DNA from: Sphingosinicella ginsenosidimutans
GTDB taxonomy: Bacteria > Pseudomonadota > Alphaproteobacteria > Sphingomonadales > Sphingomonadaceae
DNA length: 64,000 nt
Direction of reading: 5' to 3'
Assembly (NCBI RefSeq): GCF_007995055.1
Contig: NZ_VOQQ01000001.1
Location: 2,587,001 to 2,651,000, forward strand
The notes below the pieces were generated by a model that saw only the letters and a list, made by a program, of their open reading frames with translations, was not told the origin of the DNA and searched no databases. Shown one piece after another: positions 50,403 through 58,731 of this stretch (position 1 is the stretch's first letter; each line of letters begins with the position of its first letter). The position numbers and the translations under genes are program-made.

Positions 50403-51601
50403 AAATTCCCCCCATGAGCGAGCCTGAGCACGGTCAATGCCGAAAGCTGCGCCCGTTCCGCAAGGCTCGCCGTGATCAGATATTCCTGGTCCGAATGGAT
50501 CGAACCGCCGCGCGCGCCCATCGTGTCGACCACCGGTACGCCGCATGCCGCAATATTGTTGCCGTCGCACACCCCGCCGGTGTCGCGCCAGCTGATATCC
50601 TGGCCGAGATCGGCGCCGCAGCGGCGGACGAGCTCGAACAGGCTTCGGGCCTTCGCGTCCATCGGCTTGGGCGGGCGGCCGAATCCGCCGTGGACGTGAA
50701 CCTCGACCTCATGCGCCGCGGCGACCGCCGCGACAGCCTCGTCGATCAGGGCGCGGGCGCGCGCCTCGTCGGCCGGAGACGTCGGCCGGAGGTTCACGCG
50801 CAGCACGGCTCGGTCCGGCACCACATTGTTGGGGCCGCCGCCGTCGATCTTCGCCGGATTGACCTTGAGCCCCGGATTCTTCCCGGCGGCAAGCCGGAGC
50901 GCCAGATCCGCGGCGGCAAGGAGGGCATTGCGCCCCTCCTCCGGGTTGCGGCCGGCATGGGCGGCGCGGCCTTCGATACGGATCGAGAAATTGCCGCTGC
51001 CCGGCCGCGCTCCGGCGAGGGTGCCGTCGGGAAGCGCCGAGGGCTCATAGGTCAGCGCCGCCTTCTTGCCGCGCGCCGCCTCGGCGATCAGCGGCGCGGA
51101 GCCGGCCGAGCCGATCTCCTCGTCGCTGTTGACGACGATTTCGTAGCCGAGCTGCGGGACGCCGATCGCCTCGATTGCCGTGAGCGCCGCGAGCATGACC
51201 GCAAGGCCGCTCTTCATGTCCGCGACACCGGGGCCGCCGAGCACGCCCTCGTCGCGCCAGAAAACCGTCTGGAACGGGTGATCGACAGCGAAGACCGTGT
51301 CCATGTGGCCGGTGAAGAGAAGCTGGATCGGAGCCTCGGGCCGCACCTTGACGTGGAGATTCTGGCCGTAGGCGACGGGAGAGAGCGTGCCGTCCGTCGC
51401 CATCGCCTCGACCGGCGCGGCATCGCGCAGGCTCATCTCGCCGGGAAGGGCGGAGAAGGCGTCGGCAAGGCGCCGCGCGACCGCGGCCAGGCCCGCAAGG
51501 TTGCGCGAACCGCTATTGATCGCCGCCCAGGCCGTCACCTGATCGAGCATCGGCGCATCGGCCGCGCGCGCGACGATTTCCTGTTCGACCCTCTCCAGCA
51601 T
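50399..51601 (-). CDS. M20 family metallopeptidase/amidohydrolase in the ast cluster
   Basis: The 400 residues have M20 zinc ligands: TGHMDTVFA (His/Asp), GGPGVADMKSGLAVML (bridging Asp), NSDEEIGSAGS (catalytic Glu-Glu), and a C-terminal His in GGSIHSDQEYLI. A dimerisation domain interrupts (about 180-295). The carboxypeptidase G2/ArgE-type architecture and tight linkage to astA/astB suggest it may cleave an N-succinyl or related amide. The pathway's usual AstE desuccinylase (M14 type) is absent here. Confidence 0.88.
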   Translation of the reverse strand: MLERVEQEIVARAADAPMLDQVTAWAAINSGSRNLAGLAAVARRLADAFSALPGEMSLRDAAPVEAMATDGTLSPVAYGQNLHVKVRPEAPIQLLFTGHMDTVFAVDHPFQTVFWRDEGVLGGPGVADMKSGLAVMLAALTAIEAIGVPQLGYEIVVNSDEEIGSAGSAPLIAEAARGKKAALTYEPSALPDGTLAGARPGSGNFSIRIEGRAAHAGRNPEEGRNALLAAADLALRLAAGKNPGLKVNPAKIDGGGPNNVVPDRAVLRVNLRPTSPADEARARALIDEAVAAVAAAHEVEVHVHGGFGRPPKPMDAKARSLFELVRRCGADLGQDISWRDTGGVCDGNNIAACGVPVVDTMGARGGSIHSDQEYLITASLAERAQLSALTVLRLAHGGNL

Positions 51602-51645
51602 CCACGCTTCCTAGCCGCGATCCGACGCGGCCGGAACCCCCGGGG

Positions 51646-52611
51646 CTAGAAGCCGTAGACGAGGCTGATCCGGCTCTGCGTATCGGTCCCGGTCAGGCCG
51701 TCGGTCGGCTTGCTTTCATATTGCACGTTATAGGAAAGGCGCGCGGAAAGCCGGCCCACGAGCTGCGCCTCCAGCCCGGTCGCCGAGGTGAAGGTATTGC
51801 CTTCGACGTCAAGGAAGGCGGTCGCGTTCTGGGTGAGCGCGACTCCCGGTCGGAGCTGGAGCCGCGCATCGAGCGCGGCGCGACCCGAAAAGCCGTGCTC
51901 GTTCTCGCCGGTCACCTCCTCCTCGATCCGGAAGGCCGGTCCGCCCTGGAGGTTGACGGTGACGTGCTGTCCCTTGAGCACCGCATAGCCGAGTCCGAGC
52001 GAGGCAGAGTAGCGCGCGTCGAAGCCGAGGAAGGGGTTCCGTTCGGCCTGGAGAAGGCCGTAGGTCGAGAGCCGGTCGTTAACCTTGTAGCGCGGTTCAT
52101 AGGCGGCGAGCAGCTGCTCCTGCGTGCGCACCCCGTCGGTTTCCTGCACATTCGCGCTCGCGCGGACCTGGTGAGTCCAGCGCAGTCCCTCGCGAGTCAC
52201 GCCGAGCGAGCCGTAGAGCCCGAAATTGTCGACATTGCCGGTGCTCCGCGTCGCGCCCACCTCGGCGCGGCCGTGCCAGTTCTCCAACGGGCCCGCCGCG
52301 GCGATCCGCGCACGGGCCTCGGCGGCGCGGCGGGCGGCACGGGCGGCGACCTGCGAATCGAGCGCGCTCGCCTGGGCGGGATAGGCGCGCCGGGCGAACT
52401 TCACCACCGCGGCGAGCTCGGCATCCGATCCGCTGGTCAGCGCATCGTTGACCATCGCCTGCACCGCCGGCGGCAGTTCCTGGTCCGCGGCCTGCGGCGG
52501 CGTGGCGACCGAGGCGGCGGTCGGCGGCTGGTCGTCTTCGGCAGCGGCGGCTGGCGTGCCGACAAGGGCGAGCGACAGGGCAAGCGCGGGGACGATCATC
52601 ATCGGCCTCAT
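51646..52611 (-). CDS. DUF481 outer membrane beta-barrel-like protein
   Basis: The 321 residues have a signal peptide (MMIVPALALSLALVGTPAAAA), a helical periplasmic linker (about 45-105) and the DUF481 barrel (GRAEVGATRSTGNVDNFGLYGSLGV through YNVQYESKPTDGLTGTDTQSRISLVYGF). The terminal aromatic Phe is typical for outer-membrane insertion. The YdiY-like family role is unknown. Confidence 0.9.
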   Translation of the reverse strand: MRPMMIVPALALSLALVGTPAAAAEDDQPPTAASVATPPQAADQELPPAVQAMVNDALTSGSDAELAAVVKFARRAYPAQASALDSQVAARAARRAAEARARIAAAGPLENWHGRAEVGATRSTGNVDNFGLYGSLGVTREGLRWTHQVRASANVQETDGVRTQEQLLAAYEPRYKVNDRLSTYGLLQAERNPFLGFDARYSASLGLGYAVLKGQHVTVNLQGGPAFRIEEEVTGENEHGFSGRAALDARLQLRPGVALTQNATAFLDVEGNTFTSATGLEAQLVGRLSARLSYNVQYESKPTDGLTGTDTQSRISLVYGF

Positions 52612-52615
52612 CGAA

Positions 52616-53107
52616 TCAGAGCCATTCGGCGAAAATCTGGAGGAGATCCTCGTACAGCTTTTTCTTGAAAGGGACGATAATCAAAGGAAGATTTTTCGGA
52701 TCGGTCCACTTCCAGGCGCGGAATTCGGGCTCGGCGGTGTCGAGATTCACGTCATCGTCGGTGCCGGTAAATCGCGCGAGAAACCAGGTCTGGCGCTGGC
52801 CGCGCCACCGGCCCTGCCACATCTTGCCGAGAAGATCGTCCGGCAGATCGTAGGTGAGCTCCTCCTCGGCGCGGGCGATGATCTCGACCTTGTCGGGGGC
52901 GATCCCGGTTTCCTCCTCGAGCTCGCGCAGGGCGCCGGTCAACGGATCCTCGCCGGGATCGAGCCCGCCCTGTGGCATCTGCCAGGCCTCGAGCGTCGAA
53001 TCGAGGCGCTGGGCGACGAACACTTGGCCGGCGGCGTTGAGCAGCATCACCCCCGCGGCGGGGCGATAGGGCAGGGCGGCCTTGTCCAACGCAGGCTCCT
53101 TGTTCAC
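52616..53107 (-). CDS. rppH: RNA pyrophosphohydrolase (RppH/NudH, Nudix family)
   Basis: It removes pyrophosphate from mRNA 5' ends to trigger decay. The 163 residues have YRPAAGVMLLNAAGQVFVAQR, WQMPQGGLDPGEDPLTGALRELEEETG (full Nudix box) and the RppH-type C-terminal AWKWTDPKNLPLIIVPFKKKLYEDLL. It lies just upstream of DUF481 (4-bp gap). Confidence 0.95.
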   Translation of the reverse strand: MNKEPALDKAALPYRPAAGVMLLNAAGQVFVAQRLDSTLEAWQMPQGGLDPGEDPLTGALRELEEETGIAPDKVEIIARAEEELTYDLPDDLLGKMWQGRWRGQRQTWFLARFTGTDDDVNLDTAEPEFRAWKWTDPKNLPLIIVPFKKKLYEDLLQIFAEWL

Positions 53108-53161
53108 AAGCGATTCGAGAAACCCTATCTAGGCATCCATACCGTCTTCGCCACTGTTGTA

Positions 53162-53213
53162 GCGGCCCGCGAGCGGGTCTAGGCGTTGTGGCGGCCCGTG
53201 CGCGGGTCTAGGC
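53162..53213. repeat. Tandem 29-bp palindrome-containing repeats upstream of korA
   Basis: GCGGCCCGCGAGCGGGTCTA and GCGGCCCGTGCGCGGGTCTA (start positions 53162 and 53191) are near-identical tandem units, each with a CCCG..CGGG hairpin and each followed by GGC. They fill the short gap between rppH and korA. Confidence 0.75.
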
Positions 53214-53246
53214 TTTTCGCACACCGAGTCTCGAAGGACAGCGACA

Positions 53247-55127
53247 TTGGCCACGGCCAGACATTTCGTCACACCCGAAGAATCCCGCTCCACCGAATCG
53301 CCAGAAGCCGTCGTCGTCCGCTTCGCCGGTGACAGCGGCGATGGCATGCAGCTTACCGGCGGGCAGTTCACCTTGTCGACCGCGCTGGCCGGCAACGACC
53401 TGTCGACCTTCCCCGATTTCCCGGCCGAGATCCGCGCGCCGCAGGGGACGACCTTCGGCGTCTCGGCCTTCCAGATCAATTTCGGATCGGCCGCGATCGA
53501 CACCGCCGGCGATGCACCGGACGTGCTGGTCGCGATGAACCCGGCGGCATTGAAGGTGAATGTCGATCAGCTGAAGCCGGGCGGACTCGTGATCGCGGAC
53601 GAAGGAGAATTTTCCACCCGCAACCTCGCCAAGGCGGGTTACGAGGCCAATCCGCTCGACGACGACACGCTCGCCCGCTGGCAGGTGATGCGGCTCAACA
53701 TCTCGCAGCTCACCCTCGATGCGGTGAAGCCGTTCGGGCTCGGCAACAAGGAAGCCCTGCGCTGCAAGAACATGTGGACGCTCGGCCTCGCGCTGTGGAT
53801 GTTCGATCGCGATCGCCAGCCGATCGTCGATTGGCTGCGGACCAAGTTCGCCAAGGCGCCCGAGCTTGCCGAGGCGAACATCGCGGCCCTGAACGCGGGT
53901 CATGCCTATGGCGAGACCGCCGAGCTTTCCGGCCAGTTCGCCCAGCATCATATCGCCGCCGCCCCCGTCGCGCCCGGCCTGTACCGGACCGTGACCGGCG
54001 CCGAGGCGATCTCGCTGGGGCTGGTCGCCGGTGCGCGGCTGGCCGGGCTGCCGATGTTCTTCGGCGGCTATCCGATCACGCCGGCGAGCGCGATCCTGCA
54101 CCATCTCTCGCGCCTCAAGGAATATGGCGTCACGACCTTCCAGGCGGAAGACGAGATCGCTGCGATCGCCGCGTCGATCGGCGCGAGCTTCGCCGGGTCG
54201 CTCGGCGTCACCTCCTCTTCGGGGCCCGGAATCGCGCTCAAGGGCGAGGCGATGGGCCTCGCGATCATGACCGAGCTGCCGCTCGTCATCGTCAATTCGC
54301 AGCGCGGCGGGCCTTCGACGGGCCTCCCGACCAAGACCGAGCAATCCGATCTCTACCAGGCCGTCTACGGGCGCAACGGCGACGCGCCGATGCCGGTCGT
54401 CGCCGCGCGATCGCCGGCCGACGCGTTCGATTGCGCGATCGAGGCGGTCCGCATCGCCGTCCAATACATGACCCCGGTCATGCTCCTGACCGATGGCTAT
54501 ATCGCCAACGCGGCCGAACCCTGGCGAGTGCCGGACATGGCGGGCTACGCGGCCTTCCCGGTTGCATTCCACACAAGCGTGCCTGCGGAGGGCGAGGCGG
54601 TCAACCCCTATGCCCGCGACGAGAAGCTCGCCCGGGTCTGGATCAAACCGGGCACGCCGGGCCTCATGCACCGGATCGGCGGCATCGAGAAGAATGTCGA
54701 CACCGGCCATATCGATTATGCGCCGCCCAACCACCAGGCGATGACCGACATCCGCGCGGCCAAGGTGCTCGGCGTCGCGGATTCGATCCCGGAGATCGCG
54801 CCCTGCCTCGGCGAGGCGGGGGCAAGGCTGGCGGTGGTCGGCTGGGGATCCACTTACGGCCCCATCCACCAGGCGGTGCGCCGCGCGCGCGGGCGGGGGA
54901 CGGACGTCGCCCATGTCCATCTCCGCCACATCTGGCCTCTTCCGAAGAATCTGGGTGATCTTTTAAGGTCTTATGGCCGGATCATCGTTCCAGAAATGAA
55001 CAATGGCCAGCTCAAGACGCTGCTTCGCGACCAGTATCTCGTCGATGCGCGGCCGGTGAACAAGGTCTCCGGCCAACCCTTCAAGATCGCCGAGATCGAG
55101 GCGGCGATCGAAGCCGCGCTGGGATGA
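53247..55127 (+). CDS. korA: 2-oxoacid:acceptor (2-oxoglutarate:ferredoxin) oxidoreductase, alpha subunit with fused gamma domain
   Basis: It oxidatively decarboxylates a 2-oxoacid with ferredoxin as acceptor. In the 626 residues an N-terminal gamma domain (about 25-200, VVRFAGDSGDGMQLTGGQFTL) is fused to the alpha ThDP/PFOR-type domain (about 205-530, FFGGYPITPASAILHHLS; SSSGPGIALKGEAMGLAIM) and a C-terminal transketolase-like domain. The start is TTG 53247 (MATARHFVTPEES) with AAGGA eight bases upstream. No dedicated ferredoxin gene is adjacent. Confidence 0.95.
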   Translation: MATARHFVTPEESRSTESPEAVVVRFAGDSGDGMQLTGGQFTLSTALAGNDLSTFPDFPAEIRAPQGTTFGVSAFQINFGSAAIDTAGDAPDVLVAMNPAALKVNVDQLKPGGLVIADEGEFSTRNLAKAGYEANPLDDDTLARWQVMRLNISQLTLDAVKPFGLGNKEALRCKNMWTLGLALWMFDRDRQPIVDWLRTKFAKAPELAEANIAALNAGHAYGETAELSGQFAQHHIAAAPVAPGLYRTVTGAEAISLGLVAGARLAGLPMFFGGYPITPASAILHHLSRLKEYGVTTFQAEDEIAAIAASIGASFAGSLGVTSSSGPGIALKGEAMGLAIMTELPLVIVNSQRGGPSTGLPTKTEQSDLYQAVYGRNGDAPMPVVAARSPADAFDCAIEAVRIAVQYMTPVMLLTDGYIANAAEPWRVPDMAGYAAFPVAFHTSVPAEGEAVNPYARDEKLARVWIKPGTPGLMHRIGGIEKNVDTGHIDYAPPNHQAMTDIRAAKVLGVADSIPEIAPCLGEAGARLAVVGWGSTYGPIHQAVRRARGRGTDVAHVHLRHIWPLPKNLGDLLRSYGRIIVPEMNNGQLKTLLRDQYLVDARPVNKVSGQPFKIAEIEAAIEAALG

Positions 55128-55198
55128 GCCCCCCGCGCCTTATCCCGCTCGTGGTGCTCCTCGTCCTGGTGCTCGCCGTGATCTATTATCTGCGCTGA
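55124..55198 (+). CDS. 24-residue single-membrane-segment peptide between korA and korB
   Basis: ATG 55124 overlaps the korA stop (ATGA) and gives MSPPRLIPLVVLLVLVLAVI plus YYLR, a complete short frame with a TM segment and Arg at both ends. It ends 13 bp before korB. Position, coupling and sequence make it a credible microprotein, possibly anchoring or assembling the oxidoreductase at the membrane. No family is known to me. Confidence 0.55.
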   Translation: MSPPRLIPLVVLLVLVLAVIYYLR

Positions 55199-55211
55199 AA
55201 GCTGCTTCGAA

Positions 55212-56234
55212 ATGAACGACATGACCAAGCTTACCGCCAAGGATTTCGCGACCGACCAGGAGGTGCGCTGGTGCCCGGGTTGCGGCGATTATGCGATCCT
55301 GAAGGCGGTGCAGCGCACCATGCCCGACCTCGGCGCCGATCCGTCGCGCACGGTGTTCATCTCCGGCATCGGCTGCTCGAGCCGCTTTCCCTATTATATG
55401 GAAACCTACGGCTTCCACACGATCCACGGGCGTGCGCCGGCGATCGCGACAGGGGTGAAGCTCGCCAATCCGGACCTCGACGTGTGGATCATCACCGGCG
55501 ACGGCGATGCGCTGTCGATCGGCGGCAACCACACGATGCACCTCCTCCGACGCAACCTCGATTGCCAGATATTGCTTTTCAACAATGAGATTTATGGCCT
55601 TACAAAAGGCCAATATTCTCCCACGAGCCGGGTCGGCACGCGATCGCCCTCGACGCCCTTCGGATCGGTCGATCGGCCGGTTCGGCCCTGCGCCTATGCG
55701 CTTGGATCGGGTGCCCGCTTCGTTGCCCGCGCGATCGACGTCAGCAAATATCTGCCCGACGTGCTCAAGGCGGCCCACGCCCACAAGGGCGCGGCCTTCG
55801 TCGAGATTTTCCAGAACTGCATCGTCTATAATGACGACGTCTTCGCGCCGTTCACCGCGAAGGAGAATAGCGGCCGGCAGCTCTGGCTGAAGGCCGGCGA
55901 ACCGATGCTGTTCGACAATGGCAGCAAGGGCCTGACCCTCGATCGCGAGGCGCTCAACCTCAAGGTGGTCGAGGTCGCGGACGGCGATTGGCAGTCGGCC
56001 GGCGTGATCGTCCACGATCCGGCGAACAAGGCCGTCGCCCATATGCTGATCGACATGCCGATCGGCAGCTTCCCGATGGCCTTGGGCGTCATCTACGACG
56101 ATCCGCGCCCCACCTTCGAAAGCGCGGTGCTCGCCCAGAATGAAGAGGCGGCCGCCGGCAAGAATGCCGATCTGCAGGCGCTGGTGTCCAAGGGCCAGAC
56201 CTGGGAGGTCGAGAAGGAGCCGCGCAAGGCGTGA
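55212..56234 (+). CDS. korB: 2-oxoacid:acceptor (2-oxoglutarate:ferredoxin) oxidoreductase, beta subunit
   Basis: The 340 residues have the KorB signature: VRWCPGCGDYAILKAVQ (Cys cluster/ThDP), FISGIGCSSRFPYYMETYGFH, the ThDP/Mg motif WIITGDGDALSIGGNHTMHLLRRN...LFNNEIYGLTKGQYSPTSR, and a C-terminal Cys region. It partners with KorA. The stop overlaps the next gene (GTGA). Confidence 0.96.
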   Translation: MNDMTKLTAKDFATDQEVRWCPGCGDYAILKAVQRTMPDLGADPSRTVFISGIGCSSRFPYYMETYGFHTIHGRAPAIATGVKLANPDLDVWIITGDGDALSIGGNHTMHLLRRNLDCQILLFNNEIYGLTKGQYSPTSRVGTRSPSTPFGSVDRPVRPCAYALGSGARFVARAIDVSKYLPDVLKAAHAHKGAAFVEIFQNCIVYNDDVFAPFTAKENSGRQLWLKAGEPMLFDNGSKGLTLDREALNLKVVEVADGDWQSAGVIVHDPANKAVAHMLIDMPIGSFPMALGVIYDDPRPTFESAVLAQNEEAAAGKNADLQALVSKGQTWEVEKEPRKA

Positions 56235-56707
56235 GCACCCCGTTGCTTGCGCTTGCTGCCGCGCTGGCCGCGTCGACTCCGGCCACGCCAACGCCAACGC
56301 CAACGCCAACGCCGCCGCCGCAGTCGCCTGCGTCGCTGGTCGTCGTGGGAGAATGGCGCGGCTATCGAGTCGTCGGCGCGCCCTGCACGAGCGGCCAGGT
56401 CTGCATGGATGTCGATGTCGACGCGGTGCTTCGCCGCGTCCGGACGATCAGCGGACCGCGGGTGCGCTCCGGCTTCACCGCGCGCCTCCATCTCGAAGCG
56501 CCGCCGGCCGCCGGCTATCGCCCGGTCCTGCTGGTCTGGCCCGGCGCGGCCGGTTCGCCCTGGCAGGCCCGCTGGGTGACGATCGCGCCGAGCGCGGTCG
56601 GCGGGCGCACGCCGATCTGCGTCGACCTTGCGACGCTCCGCAACGCGCATGTGGCCGCACCAGCGCGAAGCCGAGTCTATGGCGACCGGGCCTGCTTTTC
56701 GGTCTGA
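56231..56707 (+). CDS. Hypothetical exported protein with Thr-Pro repeat
   Basis: The 158 residues have an N-terminal Ala-rich signal-like stretch (LLALAAALAASTPA), then a (Thr-Pro)n segment from a 6-bp tandem repeat, then a beta-rich body with two possible disulfide Cys pairs (GAPCTSGQVCMDVDVD; TPICVDLATL; GDRACFSV). It is coupled to korB by GTGA. Function is unknown and it matches no family I recognise. Confidence 0.6.
   Translation: MSTPLLALAAALAASTPATPTPTPTPTPPPQSPASLVVVGEWRGYRVVGAPCTSGQVCMDVDVDAVLRRVRTISGPRVRSGFTARLHLEAPPAAGYRPVLLVWPGAAGSPWQARWVTIAPSAVGGRTPICVDLATLRNAHVAAPARSRVYGDRACFSV
56285..56313 (+). repeat. ACGCCA hexanucleotide tandem repeat
   Basis: Four full copies plus a partial copy of ACGCCA encode Thr-Pro repeats in the exported protein. 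The 6-bp unit keeps the reading frame, so copy-number change alters linker length rather than switching the gene off. Confidence 0.8.
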
Positions 56708-56803
56708 ACCGCCTTGCGGCCCCCGCCTCGACGCCATGACGTCACCGGCAGCGGCGTCCATCGGCTCTTGCCTCCGCCGCCGCCGCGCATCATTAAGCCC
56801 CTC

Positions 56804-58069
56804 GTGACGCTGCAACGGGGGAAACATCTGGTCGCGGCGGACCGGGGCTTCGCCACCGGCGGCGATCTTGCCGCGCGCCTCTTTGCGGGCGGATTCAGGC
56901 GCGTGCTCGACCGGATCGACGCCGGCCTGGCCGAAGGGCGCCTTGACGCGACGCTTCCGGACGGGTCGATGCGAACGCTGGGCGGCCGGGGCGAGGGGCC
57001 CGTGGCGGCCGTCGCGCTGGAAAGCTGGCGTGCGATCGTGCGCATCGTGACGTCCGGCTCGGTCGGCTGGTACAAGGCCTGGACGCGCGGCGAATGGTCG
57101 AGCCGCGATCCGGTCGCCTTGTTCGAACTCTTCTCCCGCAACGCCGCGACGCTCGGCGAAACGGGGCGCGCGCACGGGCCGTGGAAGCTGGTCAACCGCA
57201 TCGCCCACGCGCTTCGCGCCAATGATCGTCGTCACGCCCGCGCGAATATCGCCCACCATTACGATCTCGGGAACGATTTCTACGCCGCATGGCTCGACCC
57301 CAGCATGACCTATTCGAGCGCGATCTTCGCCGAGCCGATCACTGGCGATGAGCCGCTCGAGGCTGCCCAGGCGCGCAAGATCCGCCTGCTGCTCGACCGC
57401 CTCGATCTGAAACCCGGGCAGCGACTGCTCGAAATCGGCTGTGGCTGGGGCGCGCTGGCGGAGATCGCGGCGCGTGATCATGGCGTCCACGTCACCGGCA
57501 TCACCCTTTCGGAGGAGCAGAAGGCCTATGCCGAAAGGCGCCTCGCCGCCGCGGGGCTGGCGGACAAGGCCGACATCCAGCTCGTCGACTATCGCGACGT
57601 CGAGGGCACCTTCGATGCGGTGGCGAGCGTGGAAATGGTCGAGGCGGTGGGTCAGGAATATTGGCCCGCTTACCTGGAGGCGATCGCACGCGCGCTGAAG
57701 CCCGGGGGCAGGGCCAGCCTTCAGCTCATCTCGATGCGCGCCGACCTGTTCGACGGCTATGCCGCCAATGCCGATTTCATCCAGACCTATATCTTCCCCG
57801 GAGGACTGCTGATCGAGGAGGAGCGGTTCGCGAGAATTGCCGCGGCGGCGGGGCTCGAATGGCGCGATCGGAAGGGTTATGGCCGTCACTATGCCGAAAC
57901 GCTGAAGCGCTGGCGGGCGCGCTATGACGATGCGGTCCGCGAGGGGCGGTTGCCCGCCGGCTTCGACGAGCCGTTCCACGATCTGTGGCGCTACTACCTC
58001 ATGTATTGTGAGGGAGGCTTTCGCGGGGGCGGGATCGACGTCTCCCAGGTCACGCTTGTGAAACGCTAA
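56804..58069 (+). CDS. cfa: Cyclopropane-fatty-acyl-phospholipid synthase family methyltransferase
   Basis: It methylenates unsaturated acyl chains of membrane phospholipids using SAM. The roughly 421 residues have an N-terminal domain and the CFA core (HHYDLGNDFYAAWLDPSMTYSSAIF; SAM motif RLLEIGCGWGALAEIAAR; SVEMVEAVGQEYW; YIFPGGLL), with a C-terminal WRYYLMYCEGGFRGGGIDV. GTG 56804 is the most reasonable start. The open frame extends to 56714 through a Pro-rich stretch that looks untranslated. Confidence 0.93.
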   Translation: MTLQRGKHLVAADRGFATGGDLAARLFAGGFRRVLDRIDAGLAEGRLDATLPDGSMRTLGGRGEGPVAAVALESWRAIVRIVTSGSVGWYKAWTRGEWSSRDPVALFELFSRNAATLGETGRAHGPWKLVNRIAHALRANDRRHARANIAHHYDLGNDFYAAWLDPSMTYSSAIFAEPITGDEPLEAAQARKIRLLLDRLDLKPGQRLLEIGCGWGALAEIAARDHGVHVTGITLSEEQKAYAERRLAAAGLADKADIQLVDYRDVEGTFDAVASVEMVEAVGQEYWPAYLEAIARALKPGGRASLQLISMRADLFDGYAANADFIQTYIFPGGLLIEEERFARIAAAAGLEWRDRKGYGRHYAETLKRWRARYDDAVREGRLPAGFDEPFHDLWRYYLMYCEGGFRGGGIDVSQVTLVKR

Positions 58070-58123
58070 AACAATAACTTAAATGGCATCCCTCATTGTA
58101 TATCGAGGTCGGGCAGACCGCGG

Positions 58124-58152
58124 GGTATGGCCTTGCGGCACAATACCATACC
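58124..58152. promoter_or_regulatory. Inverted repeat upstream of the TetR gene
   Basis: GGTATGG (58124-58130) and CCATACC (58146-58152) form a perfect 7-bp inverted repeat with a 15-nt spacer, 15 bp before the TetR start. This is compatible with a self-regulatory operator. Confidence 0.45.
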
Positions 58153-58167
58153 GATTAGCATGGTGTG

Positions 58168-58731
58168 ATGACCGGAAAAATCAGCCCCCATACCCTTAAG
58201 TATGACGACTGGATTGCGCTCGGCGTCGATGCGCTCCGGCGGGACGGGCCGAAGGCGCTGACCATCGACACGCTGTGCAAGCGGGCGCGGCGGACCAAGG
58301 GCTCGTTCTACCACCATTTCCGGACGATCGCTGAGCTCAGGCTGGCCGTCGTCCGCTTCTGGATCGAGGCGGAAGCCGAGGTTCAGGCGCGTAACGCGGC
58401 GAGCGGGGCAGGGGCTCGCGAGCGGCTCGACGAGGCCTGGCGCCCGGCACCCGGCGATGCCGGCATGGAGACGGGAATCCGGATGCTCGCCGCGGACGAT
58501 CCCGAGATCGCAGCGCTGGTCGCCAAGGCGGATGAGCGGCGCGAGCTCGTGCTCACCACGCTCGTCGCCTCGGCCTGGCCGGTGGGCGGCGCCCATGCCC
58601 ATAATATCGCGCGAACGCTCCACGCGCTGCGTATCGCCGCGCTGATGCGCGCGCCGGGCGATCCGGAAGATTATGCGCGCGGGCCCGGGCTCACGCTCGC
58701 CTGGCTGGTCGAAGGGCTCAGCCGACGCTGA
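58168..58731 (+). CDS. TetR family transcriptional regulator
   Basis: The 187 residues have an N-terminal helix-turn-helix (GVDALRRDGPKALTIDTLCKRARRTKGSFYHHF, about residues 20-50) and a helical ligand domain. The HHF with GSFYHHFRT is the usual recognition-helix end. ATG 58168 follows a GTG at 58165. The 3' end overlaps the convergent SDR gene by 14 bp. The target is unknown; a perfect inverted repeat lies just upstream. Confidence 0.9.
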   Translation: MTGKISPHTLKYDDWIALGVDALRRDGPKALTIDTLCKRARRTKGSFYHHFRTIAELRLAVVRFWIEAEAEVQARNAASGAGARERLDEAWRPAPGDAGMETGIRMLAADDPEIAALVAKADERRELVLTTLVASAWPVGGAHAHNIARTLHALRIAALMRAPGDPEDYARGPGLTLAWLVEGLSRR

